Positions 24,261 to 33,064 of a stretch of DNA of 64,000 bases are shown here, piece after piece; position 1 is the stretch's first letter; each line of letters starts with the position of its first letter. Where the stretch lies: the NCBI RefSeq assembly GCF_022803015.1, contig NZ_JAFKON010000001.1, forward strand, positions 558,001 to 622,000, given 5' to 3'. This DNA is from Arthrobacter humicola. GTDB lineage: Bacteria; Actinomycetota; Actinomycetes; Actinomycetales; Micrococcaceae. The notes below the pieces were generated by a model. The model saw nothing but the letters and a program-made list of their open reading frames with translations. It did not search any database and was not told the origin of the DNA. A program made the position numbers and the translations under genes.

Positions 24261-24885
24261 CCGCTGCGCCCGGGGGTTCTCCGTCTTGGCTACCGGCATC
24301 TCTTTAGCCCGGCACGCGCCATAGCGCCCTGACAAACCCTTCCGAAACAGCTGCGCCATGCCCGGGCTGCGATCCGCCGCGATCCGCAAGGGTGGAGGTG
24401 TTCAGTCGCCGCGGCTTTGAAGGCACCATCGACATGGGCTTCGCCGATCTGCCCGCGCCCGACACGCCCTTGTTCGTCCTGCTGGTCCGGCTCGACGTTC
24501 TGGGCCAGGACTGCCGGAGCCGCGTCGGGAACGCAACATTCGGCCATATCCTGCGAATTTTCTTCGTGCGCGGACTGCGGCGGCGCGGTGCCGGCCCCGT
24601 CATGCACAGTCACCGCGCGTCAGCATGACTTCACAGTGACCGTCCGATGGGGCGCGGACATGTCCCGGAATGGCCGCAGATGACGGCCTGAGTCTGCCCT
24701 GTTGCGGACTGCTTCCCAATGCGACCTCCCGGGTAGCGATTGTGCCCCGCGGCTGATTTCGTCGCCGGATTACGCACGGTTTCCTCGGGAGTCGAGGCGC
24801 CTGCGGAACGAATTCGATTCTGCTCTGATGGTGGGCACGGTCCGGTAGCCCCGGGCCGCACCATCGAATCCAGAAAGAATCCGCT
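24261..24885. other. Intergenic stretch with possible TetR-like remnant
   Basis: 625 bases with no supported intact gene. At 24395-24430 a plus-strand frame reads VEVFSRRGFEGT, which resembles the first helix of TetR regulators, but the rest of the domain is not present. The last 80 bases should hold the promoter of the ABC operon. Confidence 0.4.
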
Positions 24886-25941
24886 ATGAAAAACCGACAC
24901 TTACCCGCAGGACTTTTCTCCACCTTGGGCGTTGCTGCCGCCGTGGCGGTCTCGCTGGTGGTCTCCGGTTGCGGCGGCCCTGCGAGCGCCCAGTCCCCTG
25001 CCGGAAATACCCCCGGGGCACCCGAAGTGACCGAACTCCGCTACGAGGGCTCGGCCAACAACGTGAGCCTGCCGGAGCTGGCCGAGGACCTCGGCTACCT
25101 CGGCGACGTCAAGCTGAACTGGGTGGGCAACACCATCAGCGGGCCGGCGAGCATCCAATCAGCCGCGACAGGAGCCACCGACTTCGGCGGCGCCTTCTCC
25201 GGCGCCGTGGTCAAGCTCATCGAAGCCGGCGCGCCGGTCACTGCGGTGATCAACTACTACGGCGAGGACGAGAAGACGTTCAACGGCTTCTACGTCACCC
25301 AGGACAGTCCGATCCGGACGCCGCGGGATCTGATCGGCAAGAAGATCGCCGTCAACACCCTGGGCGCCCATGCGGACGCCGTGATCAACAGCTACCTGAA
25401 GAAGAATGGACTGTCGCAGGAGGAAATCAGGCAGGTACAGCTCGTCGTCGTTCCGCCCAACGACACCGAGGAGGCCATCCGCCGCGGCCAAGTCGACGTC
25501 GGGGCGCTCGGCGGAGTGCTGCAGGATAACGCTGTCGCCACGGGCGGCCTGCGGTCCCTGTTCAGCGACTTCGAACTCTTTGGAACCTTCGCCGGCGGCC
25601 AGTACGTCCTGCGCAAGGACTTCATCGAGAAAAACCCGGAAACCACGAAGATCTTCACCACCGGTGTGGCCAAGGCCATCGAATGGGAACGCACCACCCC
25701 CCGCGACGAGGTGATCGCGCGGTTTACGAACATCATCAACAAGCGTCAGCGCTCCGAAAGCACCGCGGCGTTGAAGTACTGGAAGAGCGTCGGAGTCCCG
25801 TCCAAGGGGGCCATCAGCGACCAGGACTTCACCCGCTGGTCAGCATGGCTGAACGACACCGGCATCGTCAGCGGCGGGATCACCCCGTCCAAGTACTACA
25901 CCAACGATTTCAACGGACTGCTGAACGGGGCGGCATCATGA
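24886..25941 (+). CDS. ABC transporter substrate-binding lipoprotein (sulfonate/nitrate/taurine type)
   Basis: 351 residues. A lipoprotein signal peptide ends in VVSGC (Cys29). The mature part has the SsuA/NMT1-like fold: TELRYEGSANNVSLPELAED, DFGGAFSGAVVKLIEAG, TPRDLIGKKIAVNTLGAHAD and the hinge region DVGALGGVLQDNA. It delivers the ligand to the ATPase and permease encoded next (ATGA overlap with the ATPase gene). Together with the TauD-type dioxygenase and the flavin monooxygenase downstream, the ligand is probably an organosulfonate or sulfate ester. Confidence 0.9.
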   Translation: MKNRHLPAGLFSTLGVAAAVAVSLVVSGCGGPASAQSPAGNTPGAPEVTELRYEGSANNVSLPELAEDLGYLGDVKLNWVGNTISGPASIQSAATGATDFGGAFSGAVVKLIEAGAPVTAVINYYGEDEKTFNGFYVTQDSPIRTPRDLIGKKIAVNTLGAHADAVINSYLKKNGLSQEEIRQVQLVVVPPNDTEEAIRRGQVDVGALGGVLQDNAVATGGLRSLFSDFELFGTFAGGQYVLRKDFIEKNPETTKIFTTGVAKAIEWERTTPRDEVIARFTNIINKRQRSESTAALKYWKSVGVPSKGAISDQDFTRWSAWLNDTGIVSGGITPSKYYTNDFNGLLNGAAS

Positions 25942-26876
25942 CCCGCGGTGCCGGACCGACGCCGAAAATCAGCCTCCGCAACGTCGGGAAACAGTTCACC
26001 GTCCGGCCCAGCAAGGACCAGCCCGAGGGCTCCACCCTGACGGCGCTGGAGGGCATCACCCTGGACGTCGCCGCGGGCGAGTTCATTACTCTGGTCGGGC
26101 CGAGCGGCTCCGGCAAAACCACCCTCCTGGACCTCCTCGCCGGGCTCACCCGGCCGGACGCCGGCCAGGTGCTCGTGGACGGCAAGGAGGTGACCGGGCC
26201 CGGCCGCGACCGTGCAGTCGTCTTCCAGCAGTACGCCCTTTTCCCATGGCGCACCGCGGCCGCCAACGTCGCCTTCGGCCTCGAAGGAACCGGCAGCGAC
26301 GGGCGCCGCCTGAGCCGGAGGGAACGTGCCGACAAGGCCCGCCACTACCTTGAGCTCGTCGGCCTCTCCGGTTTCGAGGACCGGTATCCCCATGAGCTTT
26401 CCGGCGGCATGAAGCAGCGGGTTGCCATCGCACGGAGCCTCGCGTACGAGCCGGACGTCCTGCTCATGGATGAACCGTTCGCAGCGCTGGATGCCCAGAC
26501 CCGGGAACAGCTCCAGGAGGAACTCCTGCGCATCTGGCGCTCCACGGGCAAGACCATCATCTTCATCACCCACGGCATCGACGAGGCTGTGTACCTGGGC
26601 CAGCGGGTCGCCGTGCTCAGCTCCCGACCAGGCCGGCTCAAGCAGATTGTCGACATTGACCTGGGGGAGCGGAGCGGTGACCGGGACGTCCGCTCCGACG
26701 CTGTCTTCATCGAACACCGCCACAAAGTCTGGTCGCTGCTGCACGACGAGGTCCGGAAAGCCCAGGAAGCCGGGCATGCCAAGATCCGGCCCGACGGGTC
26801 CGCGCCCGACGAGGCACCGCAGCTCAGCAAGAGACAGCCCAGCAAGGGACAGCTCAGCAAGGGAAGGGCCGCCTGA
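25938..26876 (+). CDS. ABC transporter ATPase (SsuB/TauB type)
   Basis: 312 residues. Walker A GPSGSGKTT is at 54-62, Q-loop VVFQQYALFPWR, signature LSGGMKQRVAIARSLAY, Walker B VLLMDEPFAALDAQ and switch His in FITHGIDEAV. The start overlaps the stop of the binding-protein gene (ATGA). The C-terminus has a short repeated stretch, QLSKRQPSKGQLSKGRAA, beyond the usual end. It powers the importer with the permease gene that overlaps its stop (TGATG). Confidence 0.93.
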   Translation: MTRGAGPTPKISLRNVGKQFTVRPSKDQPEGSTLTALEGITLDVAAGEFITLVGPSGSGKTTLLDLLAGLTRPDAGQVLVDGKEVTGPGRDRAVVFQQYALFPWRTAAANVAFGLEGTGSDGRRLSRRERADKARHYLELVGLSGFEDRYPHELSGGMKQRVAIARSLAYEPDVLLMDEPFAALDAQTREQLQEELLRIWRSTGKTIIFITHGIDEAVYLGQRVAVLSSRPGRLKQIVDIDLGERSGDRDVRSDAVFIEHRHKVWSLLHDEVRKAQEAGHAKIRPDGSAPDEAPQLSKRQPSKGQLSKGRAA

Positions 26877-27766
26877 TGACCGCACCAACACTGACCAAAG
26901 ACCTGACTGCGCCCGCTACAGCCGCTACTGGGCGGCCCCCACAGCCCGCCGCAACCCGACGCCTTCCCGCCGTGGCCCGTTCCGGAGCCCGCAGGGCCGG
27001 GCGCGGGATCTGGGCCTCGGGCGCAATTGTGCTGTTCCTCTTGCTCTGGGAACTGGGCCCAACCTACCTCGCCACGGCCTCGACCAGGGTCTTCCTCCCG
27101 CCGCTGCACGAGGTCCTGCGGGCACTGGGATCACTCATCGCCAAGGGCCAACTGCAGAACCATCTGGCAGCCAGCCTGACCCGCTCCGCCAGCGGCTTCG
27201 GTATCGCCGTGGTCTTCGCCGTCGCCCTTGGCCTGCTGGTCGCCTGGTACCGGTCCCTTGACCGGTTCCTCAACCCACTGCTGGAGGTCTTCCGGAACAC
27301 CGCGGCGCTGGCGCTGCTCCCGGTCTTCACCCTCCTGCTGGGGATCGGGGAGACTTCCAAGATCAGCATCGTGGCTTACGCCGCGTTCTTCCCCGTGCTG
27401 CTGAACACCATCGCCGGCGTCAGGACCGTAGACCCGCTGCTCGTCCGGGCCGCCCGCTCGCTGGGACTCTCCAACTTCCGGCTGTTCCTGAAGGTCATCC
27501 TTCCCTCGGCGGTGCCGACCATTTTCACCGGAATCCGGATGGCCGGAACGTCCTCGATCCTGGTGCTCATTGCGGCGGAGATGGTCGGTGCCAAGGCGGG
27601 CCTCGGGTACCTGATCGTCAACGCCCAGTCCAGTTTCCTGATCCCGGACATGTATGCCGGAATCCTCACCGTCTCGCTGCTCGGCCTGCTGGTCAACTAC
27701 CTGCTGGTCGCCGTCGAACGGCACTTCTCCCGGTGGCGGACCGCCGTCGGATCCCAGTCTAACTAA
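26876..27766 (+). CDS. ABC transporter permease (SsuC/TauC type)
   Basis: 296 residues. After a 45-residue basic N-terminus there are six membrane helices. The EAA-loop is AARSLGLSNFRLFLKVILPS followed by AVPTIFTGIRMAGTSSI, typical of BPD_transp_1 sulfonate/nitrate permeases, and the C-terminus has AEMVGAKAGLGYLIVNAQSS. It overlaps the ATPase gene and is 25 bp from the dioxygenase gene. Confidence 0.93.
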   Translation: MTAPTLTKDLTAPATAATGRPPQPAATRRLPAVARSGARRAGRGIWASGAIVLFLLLWELGPTYLATASTRVFLPPLHEVLRALGSLIAKGQLQNHLAASLTRSASGFGIAVVFAVALGLLVAWYRSLDRFLNPLLEVFRNTAALALLPVFTLLLGIGETSKISIVAYAAFFPVLLNTIAGVRTVDPLLVRAARSLGLSNFRLFLKVILPSAVPTIFTGIRMAGTSSILVLIAAEMVGAKAGLGYLIVNAQSSFLIPDMYAGILTVSLLGLLVNYLLVAVERHFSRWRTAVGSQSN

Positions 27767-27791
27767 CCCCCGCAGACCAAAGGAGTCCACC

Positions 27792-28739
27792 ATGTCCATA
27801 ACCACCCAAACCCGCCTCGAATTCCGGAAACTCAGCGCCCGCATCGGTGCCGAGATCCGCGGCCTGGACCTCAGCAGCGACTTCAGCGACGCCACAATCG
27901 CCCAGATCCGTGAAGCCCTGAACACGCACAAGGCCCTGGTCTTCCGGGACGCCAACGTCCGCGACGACGAAGCCCAGGTCCGCTTCGCCGCCCGCTTCGG
28001 CCCGCTCACCCAGGCCCACCCCACGGTGGCCTCCGTCGAGGGAAAACCTGCCGTCCTGCCGGTGGACAGCGAAAACGGCAGCGCGAACAACTGGCACACC
28101 GACGTCACGTTCGTCGTGAACCCGCCGCAGGCCTCCACCCTGCGCAGCATCACCTTGCCGGCCTACGGCGGGGAGACCCTGATCGCCTCGGCCGCCGGAG
28201 CCTACGCCGATCTGCCGGACGAGCTGCGGAACTTCGCCGATACCCTGTGGGCCGTCCACACCAATGATTACGACTACTCCGTGCCGAAAAACCTCGAGCA
28301 CGCCAGCGCCGGTGAGCGGCGGAAGGAATTCACCCGGATCCACTTCGAGACTGCCCACCCCGTGGTCCGGGTCCACCCACTGACCGGGGAGCGCGGCCTC
28401 TTCATCGGCGGCTTCGCCCAAAGGCTGCGCATCGTGGGACTGTCCAACACCGAATCCAAGGACATCCTGCGGCTGCTCCAGGCCTACGTCACCCGCCCCG
28501 AGAACGTGGTCCGCGTCAACTGGGAACCGGACCAGCTGGTGCTGTTCGACAACCGCATCACCCAGCACTACGCCCCGGACAACTATGACGGCCAGCCCCG
28601 GCAGCTGAACCGGGTCACGGTGGCCGGCGACGTACCCAAGGGCGTCGACGGACGCAGCAGCACGTCCATCCAGGGCGATTCCTCCACCTATTCCGAGACG
28701 GTCGAACTGCGCGCCGGCGTTCCCGGAGTTCAGCTGTGA
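27792..28739 (+). CDS. TauD/TfdA family Fe(II)/2-oxoglutarate dioxygenase
   Basis: 315 residues. The iron triad is His102-x-Asp104 (NNWHTDVTF) and His259 (ITQHYAPDNYDG), with the 2-oxoglutarate-binding Arg in QLNRVTVAG. TauD splits taurine to sulfite and aminoacetaldehyde; relatives cleave alkyl sulfates or 2,4-D. AGGAGTCCACC supports the ATG. Adjacent importer and flavin monooxygenase genes point to an organosulfur substrate. The stop overlaps the GTG of the monooxygenase, showing translational coupling. Confidence 0.9.
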   Translation: MSITTQTRLEFRKLSARIGAEIRGLDLSSDFSDATIAQIREALNTHKALVFRDANVRDDEAQVRFAARFGPLTQAHPTVASVEGKPAVLPVDSENGSANNWHTDVTFVVNPPQASTLRSITLPAYGGETLIASAAGAYADLPDELRNFADTLWAVHTNDYDYSVPKNLEHASAGERRKEFTRIHFETAHPVVRVHPLTGERGLFIGGFAQRLRIVGLSNTESKDILRLLQAYVTRPENVVRVNWEPDQLVLFDNRITQHYAPDNYDGQPRQLNRVTVAGDVPKGVDGRSSTSIQGDSSTYSETVELRAGVPGVQL

Positions 28740-30154
28740 GCGGGGCACGGCAGCTGCACCTGAACGCGTTCCTCATGAGCACCGGTCACCACGAGGCCTC
28801 GTGGCGGCTGCCGGAAAGCGACAGTTTCGCGGGGACGGACGTCGCGCATTTCCAGCGGCTGGCCCGAACGGCGGAACGCGGGACGTTCGATTCGATCTTC
28901 TTCGCGGACTCACCGGTGCTTCACGGCGACGTCGGCCAGCGGCCCTACGGCACACTCGAGCCGACCGTCCTGCTCGCCGCCATCGCCGCCGTCACCGACC
29001 GCATCGGGCTGATCGCCACGGCGTCCACCACCTACAACGACCCCTACAACCTGGCCCGCCGGTTTGCCTCCGTGGACCACATCAGCGGCGGCAGGACCGG
29101 GTGGAACGTGGTCACCACCGCCGGAGACGCCGCCGCGAGGAACTTCTCCCTGCGGGACCAGCCGGCCCACGCGCTGCGGTACGAGCGGGCCGCGGAATTC
29201 CTCGACGTGGCCCGCAAGCTTTGGGACAGCTGGGAGGACGACGCCGCCCTCGGCGACAAGGAAGCCGGGACCTGGGGAGACAACACCAGGGTCCACCCGG
29301 TCAACCACGCCGGCACGTTCTTCAGCGTCCAGGGGCCGCTGGACGTGCCACGCTCCGTCCAGGGCCACCCGGTGATTGTCCAGGCCGGCTCCTCGGAGGA
29401 CGGCAAGGACTTCGCCGCCCGCTACGCCGAAGCGGTGTTCACAGCCCAGCAGACGCTGCCCGACGCACAGCGCTTCTATGCCGACCTGAAACGGCGAACC
29501 GCCGCCGCCGGCCGTGACCCGGGAACGATCAAGGTGCTCCCGGGCATCGTTCCCGTCATCGGCTCCACCGAGGCCGAGGCGCGGCGGCTGGAGCAAGACC
29601 TCGACGAGCTGATCCACCCGGAGCACGCCAAAAGGCAGCTCGCCGGGGTGCTGCGGGTCCCCGCAGCATCCCTGGCCCTCGACGCCGAGCTGCCGGACGA
29701 CCTGCGCTCCGAGGACGAGATCGAAGGGGCCAAGAGCAGGTACACGCTGATCGTGGACCTCGCCCGGCGGGAACGGCTGACCGTGCGCCAGCTCATCGGC
29801 AGGCTCGGCGGCGGCCGCGGCCACCGTACTTTCTCTGGCACCCCTGAGCAGGTGGCCGACGCGATCGAGGAATGGTTTGTGGCCGGGGCGGCGGACGGCT
29901 TCAACATCATGCCCCCCGTGCTTCCGTCCGGCCTGGACGCCTTCGTGGACCACGTCATCCCGATCCTGCGGGACCGCGGACTCTTCCGGCGCGCATACAG
30001 TGGACGGACGCTCCGGGAACACTACGGGCTGCCCCGGCCGGCCAACACCTTCGTCTCGGCTGCCCGCAGGAGTCCGGCGGGCCCGGACCCGGCGGGGTCC
30101 CAGGACCCCGCGCCGGTGCCGGCCGACGCGGTCGCGGGACTCCGTTCGGCCTGA
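28736..30154 (+). CDS. NtaA/SnaA/DszA-family FMN-dependent monooxygenase
   Basis: 472 residues from a GTG overlapping the previous stop. Family motifs: LHLNAFLMSTGHHEASWRLP at the N-terminus, DSIFFADSPVLHGD, ASVDHISGGRTGWNVVTTAG and GHPVIVQAGSSEDGKDFAAR. Such enzymes use reduced FMN from a partner reductase to oxidise nitrilotriacetate, sulfones or similar. No FMN reductase gene is present in the operon, so it must use a reductase from elsewhere. The C-terminal 45 residues are Pro/Ala-rich and likely disordered. Confidence 0.9.
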   Translation: MSGARQLHLNAFLMSTGHHEASWRLPESDSFAGTDVAHFQRLARTAERGTFDSIFFADSPVLHGDVGQRPYGTLEPTVLLAAIAAVTDRIGLIATASTTYNDPYNLARRFASVDHISGGRTGWNVVTTAGDAAARNFSLRDQPAHALRYERAAEFLDVARKLWDSWEDDAALGDKEAGTWGDNTRVHPVNHAGTFFSVQGPLDVPRSVQGHPVIVQAGSSEDGKDFAARYAEAVFTAQQTLPDAQRFYADLKRRTAAAGRDPGTIKVLPGIVPVIGSTEAEARRLEQDLDELIHPEHAKRQLAGVLRVPAASLALDAELPDDLRSEDEIEGAKSRYTLIVDLARRERLTVRQLIGRLGGGRGHRTFSGTPEQVADAIEEWFVAGAADGFNIMPPVLPSGLDAFVDHVIPILRDRGLFRRAYSGRTLREHYGLPRPANTFVSAARRSPAGPDPAGSQDPAPVPADAVAGLRSA

Positions 30155-30242
30155 AGGACTTGGTTCACATGAGGCGGCGGCGCGCGCAATGGTGTACGTT
30201 GGCTTCCCGTCAGAACTAAACACAGGAATGAGAGTCACCCCC

Positions 30243-30545
30243 GTGGCAACCGATTACGACGAAGTCCGATCCGACGTCAAGGAGTCGCAGGATAATTCCC
30301 TGCAGGCGCTGCAATCCGCCAACGCCCCGGATGCCCGCAGCGTTGTCCGAGAACTGGATGAAGCCGACGCTTTTGACGATGCGATCAGCCCGGGCGGGGA
30401 AATTGTCGCCGAGGAACTCGTCGTGCAGGTCATCCCGCAGGCGCAGGACGAATTCACCTGCTACTCCTGCTTCCTGGTCCGGCACCGGTCCCAGGTTGCA
30501 CGCGAAAAGAACGGCCACGCTTACTGCGTCGAGTGCGTTGGCTAG
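30243..30545 (+). CDS. DUF4193 family zinc-ribbon-like protein
   Basis: 100 residues from a GTG giving the conserved opening MATDYDEVRSD. The C-terminus has FTCYSCFLVRHRSQVA and YCVECVG, two Cys pairs expected to bind zinc. The acidic middle (ELDEADAFDDAIS) is typical. DUF4193 is found in nearly all actinobacteria, often essential-looking and of unknown function. A strong hairpin follows the stop by 11 bp. Confidence 0.88.
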   Translation: MATDYDEVRSDVKESQDNSLQALQSANAPDARSVVRELDEADAFDDAISPGGEIVAEELVVQVIPQAQDEFTCYSCFLVRHRSQVAREKNGHAYCVECVG

Positions 30546-30556
30546 GGCCCTGGCCT

Positions 30557-30607
30557 CCCGCGTGTCCGGCGCCGGCGCGGCTTTCCGTGCCGCGCCGGAC
30601 ACGCGGG
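30557..30607 (+). terminator. Long hairpin after the DUF4193 gene
   Basis: A 16-bp perfect inverted repeat: CCCGCGTGTCCGGCGC (30557-30572) and GCGCCGGACACGCGGG (30592-30607). An overlapping second register, CCGGCGCGG (30572-30580) with CCGCGCCGG (30590-30598), gives an alternative inner stem. No T-run follows, so it may act as a symmetrical or factor-dependent terminator. Confidence 0.65.
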
Positions 30608-30639
30608 TCAGTACCGTCCCCGGCCGGCCCGTTTAGTCC

Positions 30640-31392
30640 ATGCTCCGTCTGAAACGCCTTGCCGTACTCGGCCTGTTCGTATTTTTCGTCATCACCGGGT
30701 TCTTGTTTTGGGCCTTCCGGTTCTCCGGGGCGGAGACCCGCGTGGCCCTGCCCGCGCCGCCGCGGGCAGAGGCGAAGCTCGAATCGCTGTCCGCCGGCAT
30801 CACCTCCGCCGTGAACATCACCCGGAGCGCGGACGCCGAGTGGCTCACCCATGCCGCCGCGCAGACCGGCATCCCCGCCCGGGCCCTCCAGGCCTACGTG
30901 GCCGCGGCCAGTGCGGCCAACACATCGGCCCCGACGTGCGGGATCGGCTGGAATACGGTGGCAGCGGTGGGCTTCGTCGAATCCGGCCACGGAACGTACG
31001 GCGGCGGCAGTCTGACCGCCACAGGCCAGGCGAGCGGGCCAATTGTCGGTCCGAGCCTCAATGGCGACGGCTTCGCCGCGATCCCTGATTCGGACGCCGG
31101 CGCCCTGGACGGCGACGCCCGGTGGGACCACGCCGTCGGACCCATGCAGTTCATTCCCTCCACGTGGCAGCTCGCAGGCCGGGACGGGAACGGCGACGGA
31201 ACAGCCGACCCGTTCAACATCGATGACGCCGCGCTAAGTGCCGCCTCGTACCTGTGCGCCCACGGCGGTGACCTGACCACCGCCGCCGGCTGGGCCGACG
31301 CGATTTACTCCTATAACCAGTCTGGTCCGTACGTGGACCACGTACGCGACCGTGCCACTGCCTACGCCGCACAGTCGGGTACTCCCGGATAG
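30640..31392 (+). CDS. Membrane-anchored lytic transglycosylase-like protein
   Basis: 250 residues. An N-terminal signal anchor (LAVLGLFVFFVITGFLFWAF) is followed by an SLT-type domain: VGFVESGHGTYGGG carries the catalytic Glu, WDHAVGPMQFIPSTW is the conserved core, and ALSAASYLCAHGGDL and IYSYNQSGPYVDHV close the fold. It cleaves peptidoglycan glycan strands in the family, acting outside the membrane. Similar proteins occur across actinobacteria. It follows the DUF4193 terminator, so it probably has its own promoter. Confidence 0.9.
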   Translation: MLRLKRLAVLGLFVFFVITGFLFWAFRFSGAETRVALPAPPRAEAKLESLSAGITSAVNITRSADAEWLTHAAAQTGIPARALQAYVAAASAANTSAPTCGIGWNTVAAVGFVESGHGTYGGGSLTATGQASGPIVGPSLNGDGFAAIPDSDAGALDGDARWDHAVGPMQFIPSTWQLAGRDGNGDGTADPFNIDDAALSAASYLCAHGGDLTTAAGWADAIYSYNQSGPYVDHVRDRATAYAAQSGTPG

Positions 31393-31481
31393 CGCCACCG
31401 TGCAACTCGACTTAGTTTCCGGACACCCTTGCCGACTCCAATAGTGATTGGCAGCGGCCGGGCCGCGTTCCGGCCAGGCCC

Positions 31482-32069
31482 CTATGCCCGTGCCCTGGCA
31501 ACCAGGTCTCCTGTAGGGCCGAGAATGAAGTCCACATTGAGGGATGCGCTGGGCCCCTCACCCATAGAGATCTTCTCGTCGAAAGACCCAAAGGTGGCTG
31601 GCAAGAAGTACCCCACGTTGTCCCAGTAATACTGGAAGACATACAGGAGGGGATCTTCGATCGTATCCAGGTCCTCCCCAAGGCGGTACACAACAACGGC
31701 CTTCTGGCGGACCTCTTTCGAATTCGAGCACCAGGGCAGAATCAGCCCTCCCGCATTAGCCATATTTCCAGGCGGAACCTGATCCGTGTCCCTCGGAATG
31801 ATCCCCGAGGGATCGCCCGGGCCAAGGAGGGGATTCCACTCAAGGTCCTCGTAGAACAGGTTCACGCCCACATCGGCTGGCTGTCCTGGCAGACGAGTTC
31901 GGTTGGTGAGCCTTTCCAGGCCTGAATTCCACAGAAGTGGTCCTCTGCGGTCCTGCGCACCGTACGAAACCTTCTTCCGCGACGGGGAAGTGGACGCCAG
32001 CGCCGCGTCTTTGGTGGCCCTGGCCGCAGTTACCGTCTTTGGGCCTGGGGGCGGTTGCTCGAGATCCAT
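31482..32069 (-). CDS. Hypothetical protein, 195 aa
   Basis: I do not recognise this gene. The start at 32069 is supported by AGGAGA seven bases upstream; an in-frame extension to 32264 lacks such a site. The protein is hydrophilic, without signal or membrane segments, and has a C-terminal half rich in aromatic residues (DTIEDPLLYVFQYYWDNVGY, then FLPATFGSFDEKI) that may be a compact beta domain. GC content is slightly lower than its neighbours, and both flanks are non-coding, which hints at transfer. Confidence 0.55.
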   Translation of the reverse strand: MDLEQPPPGPKTVTAARATKDAALASTSPSRKKVSYGAQDRRGPLLWNSGLERLTNRTRLPGQPADVGVNLFYEDLEWNPLLGPGDPSGIIPRDTDQVPPGNMANAGGLILPWCSNSKEVRQKAVVVYRLGEDLDTIEDPLLYVFQYYWDNVGYFLPATFGSFDEKISMGEGPSASLNVDFILGPTGDLVARARA

Positions 32070-32476
32070 CCTTACTTCTCCTGTCCAAGAGGTGACCGGA
32101 GCGCTCCCGTTGTTGACCGCAAGCGGCTCCGCCTGGGAGGGGCTCAAGGGATGCAATATGCTCCGCCGTGCAGCGGTTGTTGCGGCATGAGGGCTGGGCC
32201 CCGGACGGCTATCGGCCATCTGAGGAATGACTCTCGTGTGAACTTTGCGTCCGGTGCTTGCCATGCGTCAAGGGACTATGCGAAGTGGCGGTGTTTTGTG
32301 ATCGCTCTTGTCGCATTTGCCGATGACGAGGATGCTCGCGGCGGCTCCGATGACGTCGTCGGTGAGGGTTTCGAGCTGGTTGATTTGAGGACGCGGGTGA
32401 TCTGGTACGTGGGTCCCGCGCTCCCAGGCCGGCGCCTCTGTCATCGCCAGCCTGCCGTCAGGGCAGAATGGAAGGC
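32070..32476. other. Intergenic stretch, mostly empty
   Basis: About 400 bases. Only one weak minus-strand frame (32268-32444) looks protein-like and is listed separately. No repeat or terminator stands out. Confidence 0.4.
32268..32444 (-). CDS. Possible small protein, 58 aa (weak)
   Basis: A frame from an ATG at 32444 reads MTEAPAWERGTHVPDHPRPQ and later TLTDDVIGAAASILVIGKCD before a TGA at 32268. The composition is protein-like, but the ribosome binding site is poor and no family is recognised. It could be a remnant of a larger gene. Confidence 0.25.
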   Translation of the reverse strand: MTEAPAWERGTHVPDHPRPQINQLETLTDDVIGAAASILVIGKCDKSDHKTPPLRIVP

Positions 32477-33055
32477 ATGACCTCTACGACGTTCGCCCTC
32501 ATCCGCCATGGCCAGACAGACTGGAATGCACAGCGCCGGCTGCAGGGATCCACCGACATTCCTCTGAACGACATCGGCCGCGGTCAGGCTCGCGACGCCG
32601 TCGTCGTCCTGTCCGGCTATGAATGGGACGCGATCGTGTCCTCGCCGCTGAGCCGTGCCGCTGAAACCGCCGATCTCATCGCCGCCGGGCTCGGGCTCAG
32701 CGTGGCCCGGCGCGTTCCTGAGCTCGCCGAGCGCAGCTTCGGACCCGCGGAGGGCCTGCAGGACGGTCCTGAACTGGACGCACTGCGCATTCCTCATGGG
32801 TTCCGCGGAGCGGAAAGCGAGGACGAGGCCGCCGGCCGGGGGTTAGCCGCGCTTGAGGCGCTGGCCGAGGAGTTCCGTGGCCGCCGCGTCCTGGCCGTCG
32901 CCCATGGCACGCTCCTGCGCGTGAGTCTCAGCCGCGCCGTCGGCCGCACCCTGGACAGCATCGACAACGCCGTGCTCAACCTGGCCCACCACCATGCCGT
33001 CGACGGCTGGCAGCTCGAATACTTCAACGGCGAGCGGGCCATGGCTGCCGTTTAG
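32477..33055 (+). CDS. Histidine phosphatase (phosphoglycerate mutase-like)
   Basis: 192 residues. The RHG motif is LIRHGQTDWNAQRRLQGSTD at the N-terminus, with phosphorylated His11 by count, second Arg in SSPLSRAAETADLI, and the second His in AVAHGTLLRVSLS. It hydrolyses phosphate esters; the substrate cannot be told. The start at 32477 has GGAAGG just before it. A second member of this superfamily is encoded at 45586. Confidence 0.9.
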   Translation: MTSTTFALIRHGQTDWNAQRRLQGSTDIPLNDIGRGQARDAVVVLSGYEWDAIVSSPLSRAAETADLIAAGLGLSVARRVPELAERSFGPAEGLQDGPELDALRIPHGFRGAESEDEAAGRGLAALEALAEEFRGRRVLAVAHGTLLRVSLSRAVGRTLDSIDNAVLNLAHHHAVDGWQLEYFNGERAMAAV

Positions 33056-33064
33056 GACTGCCGC

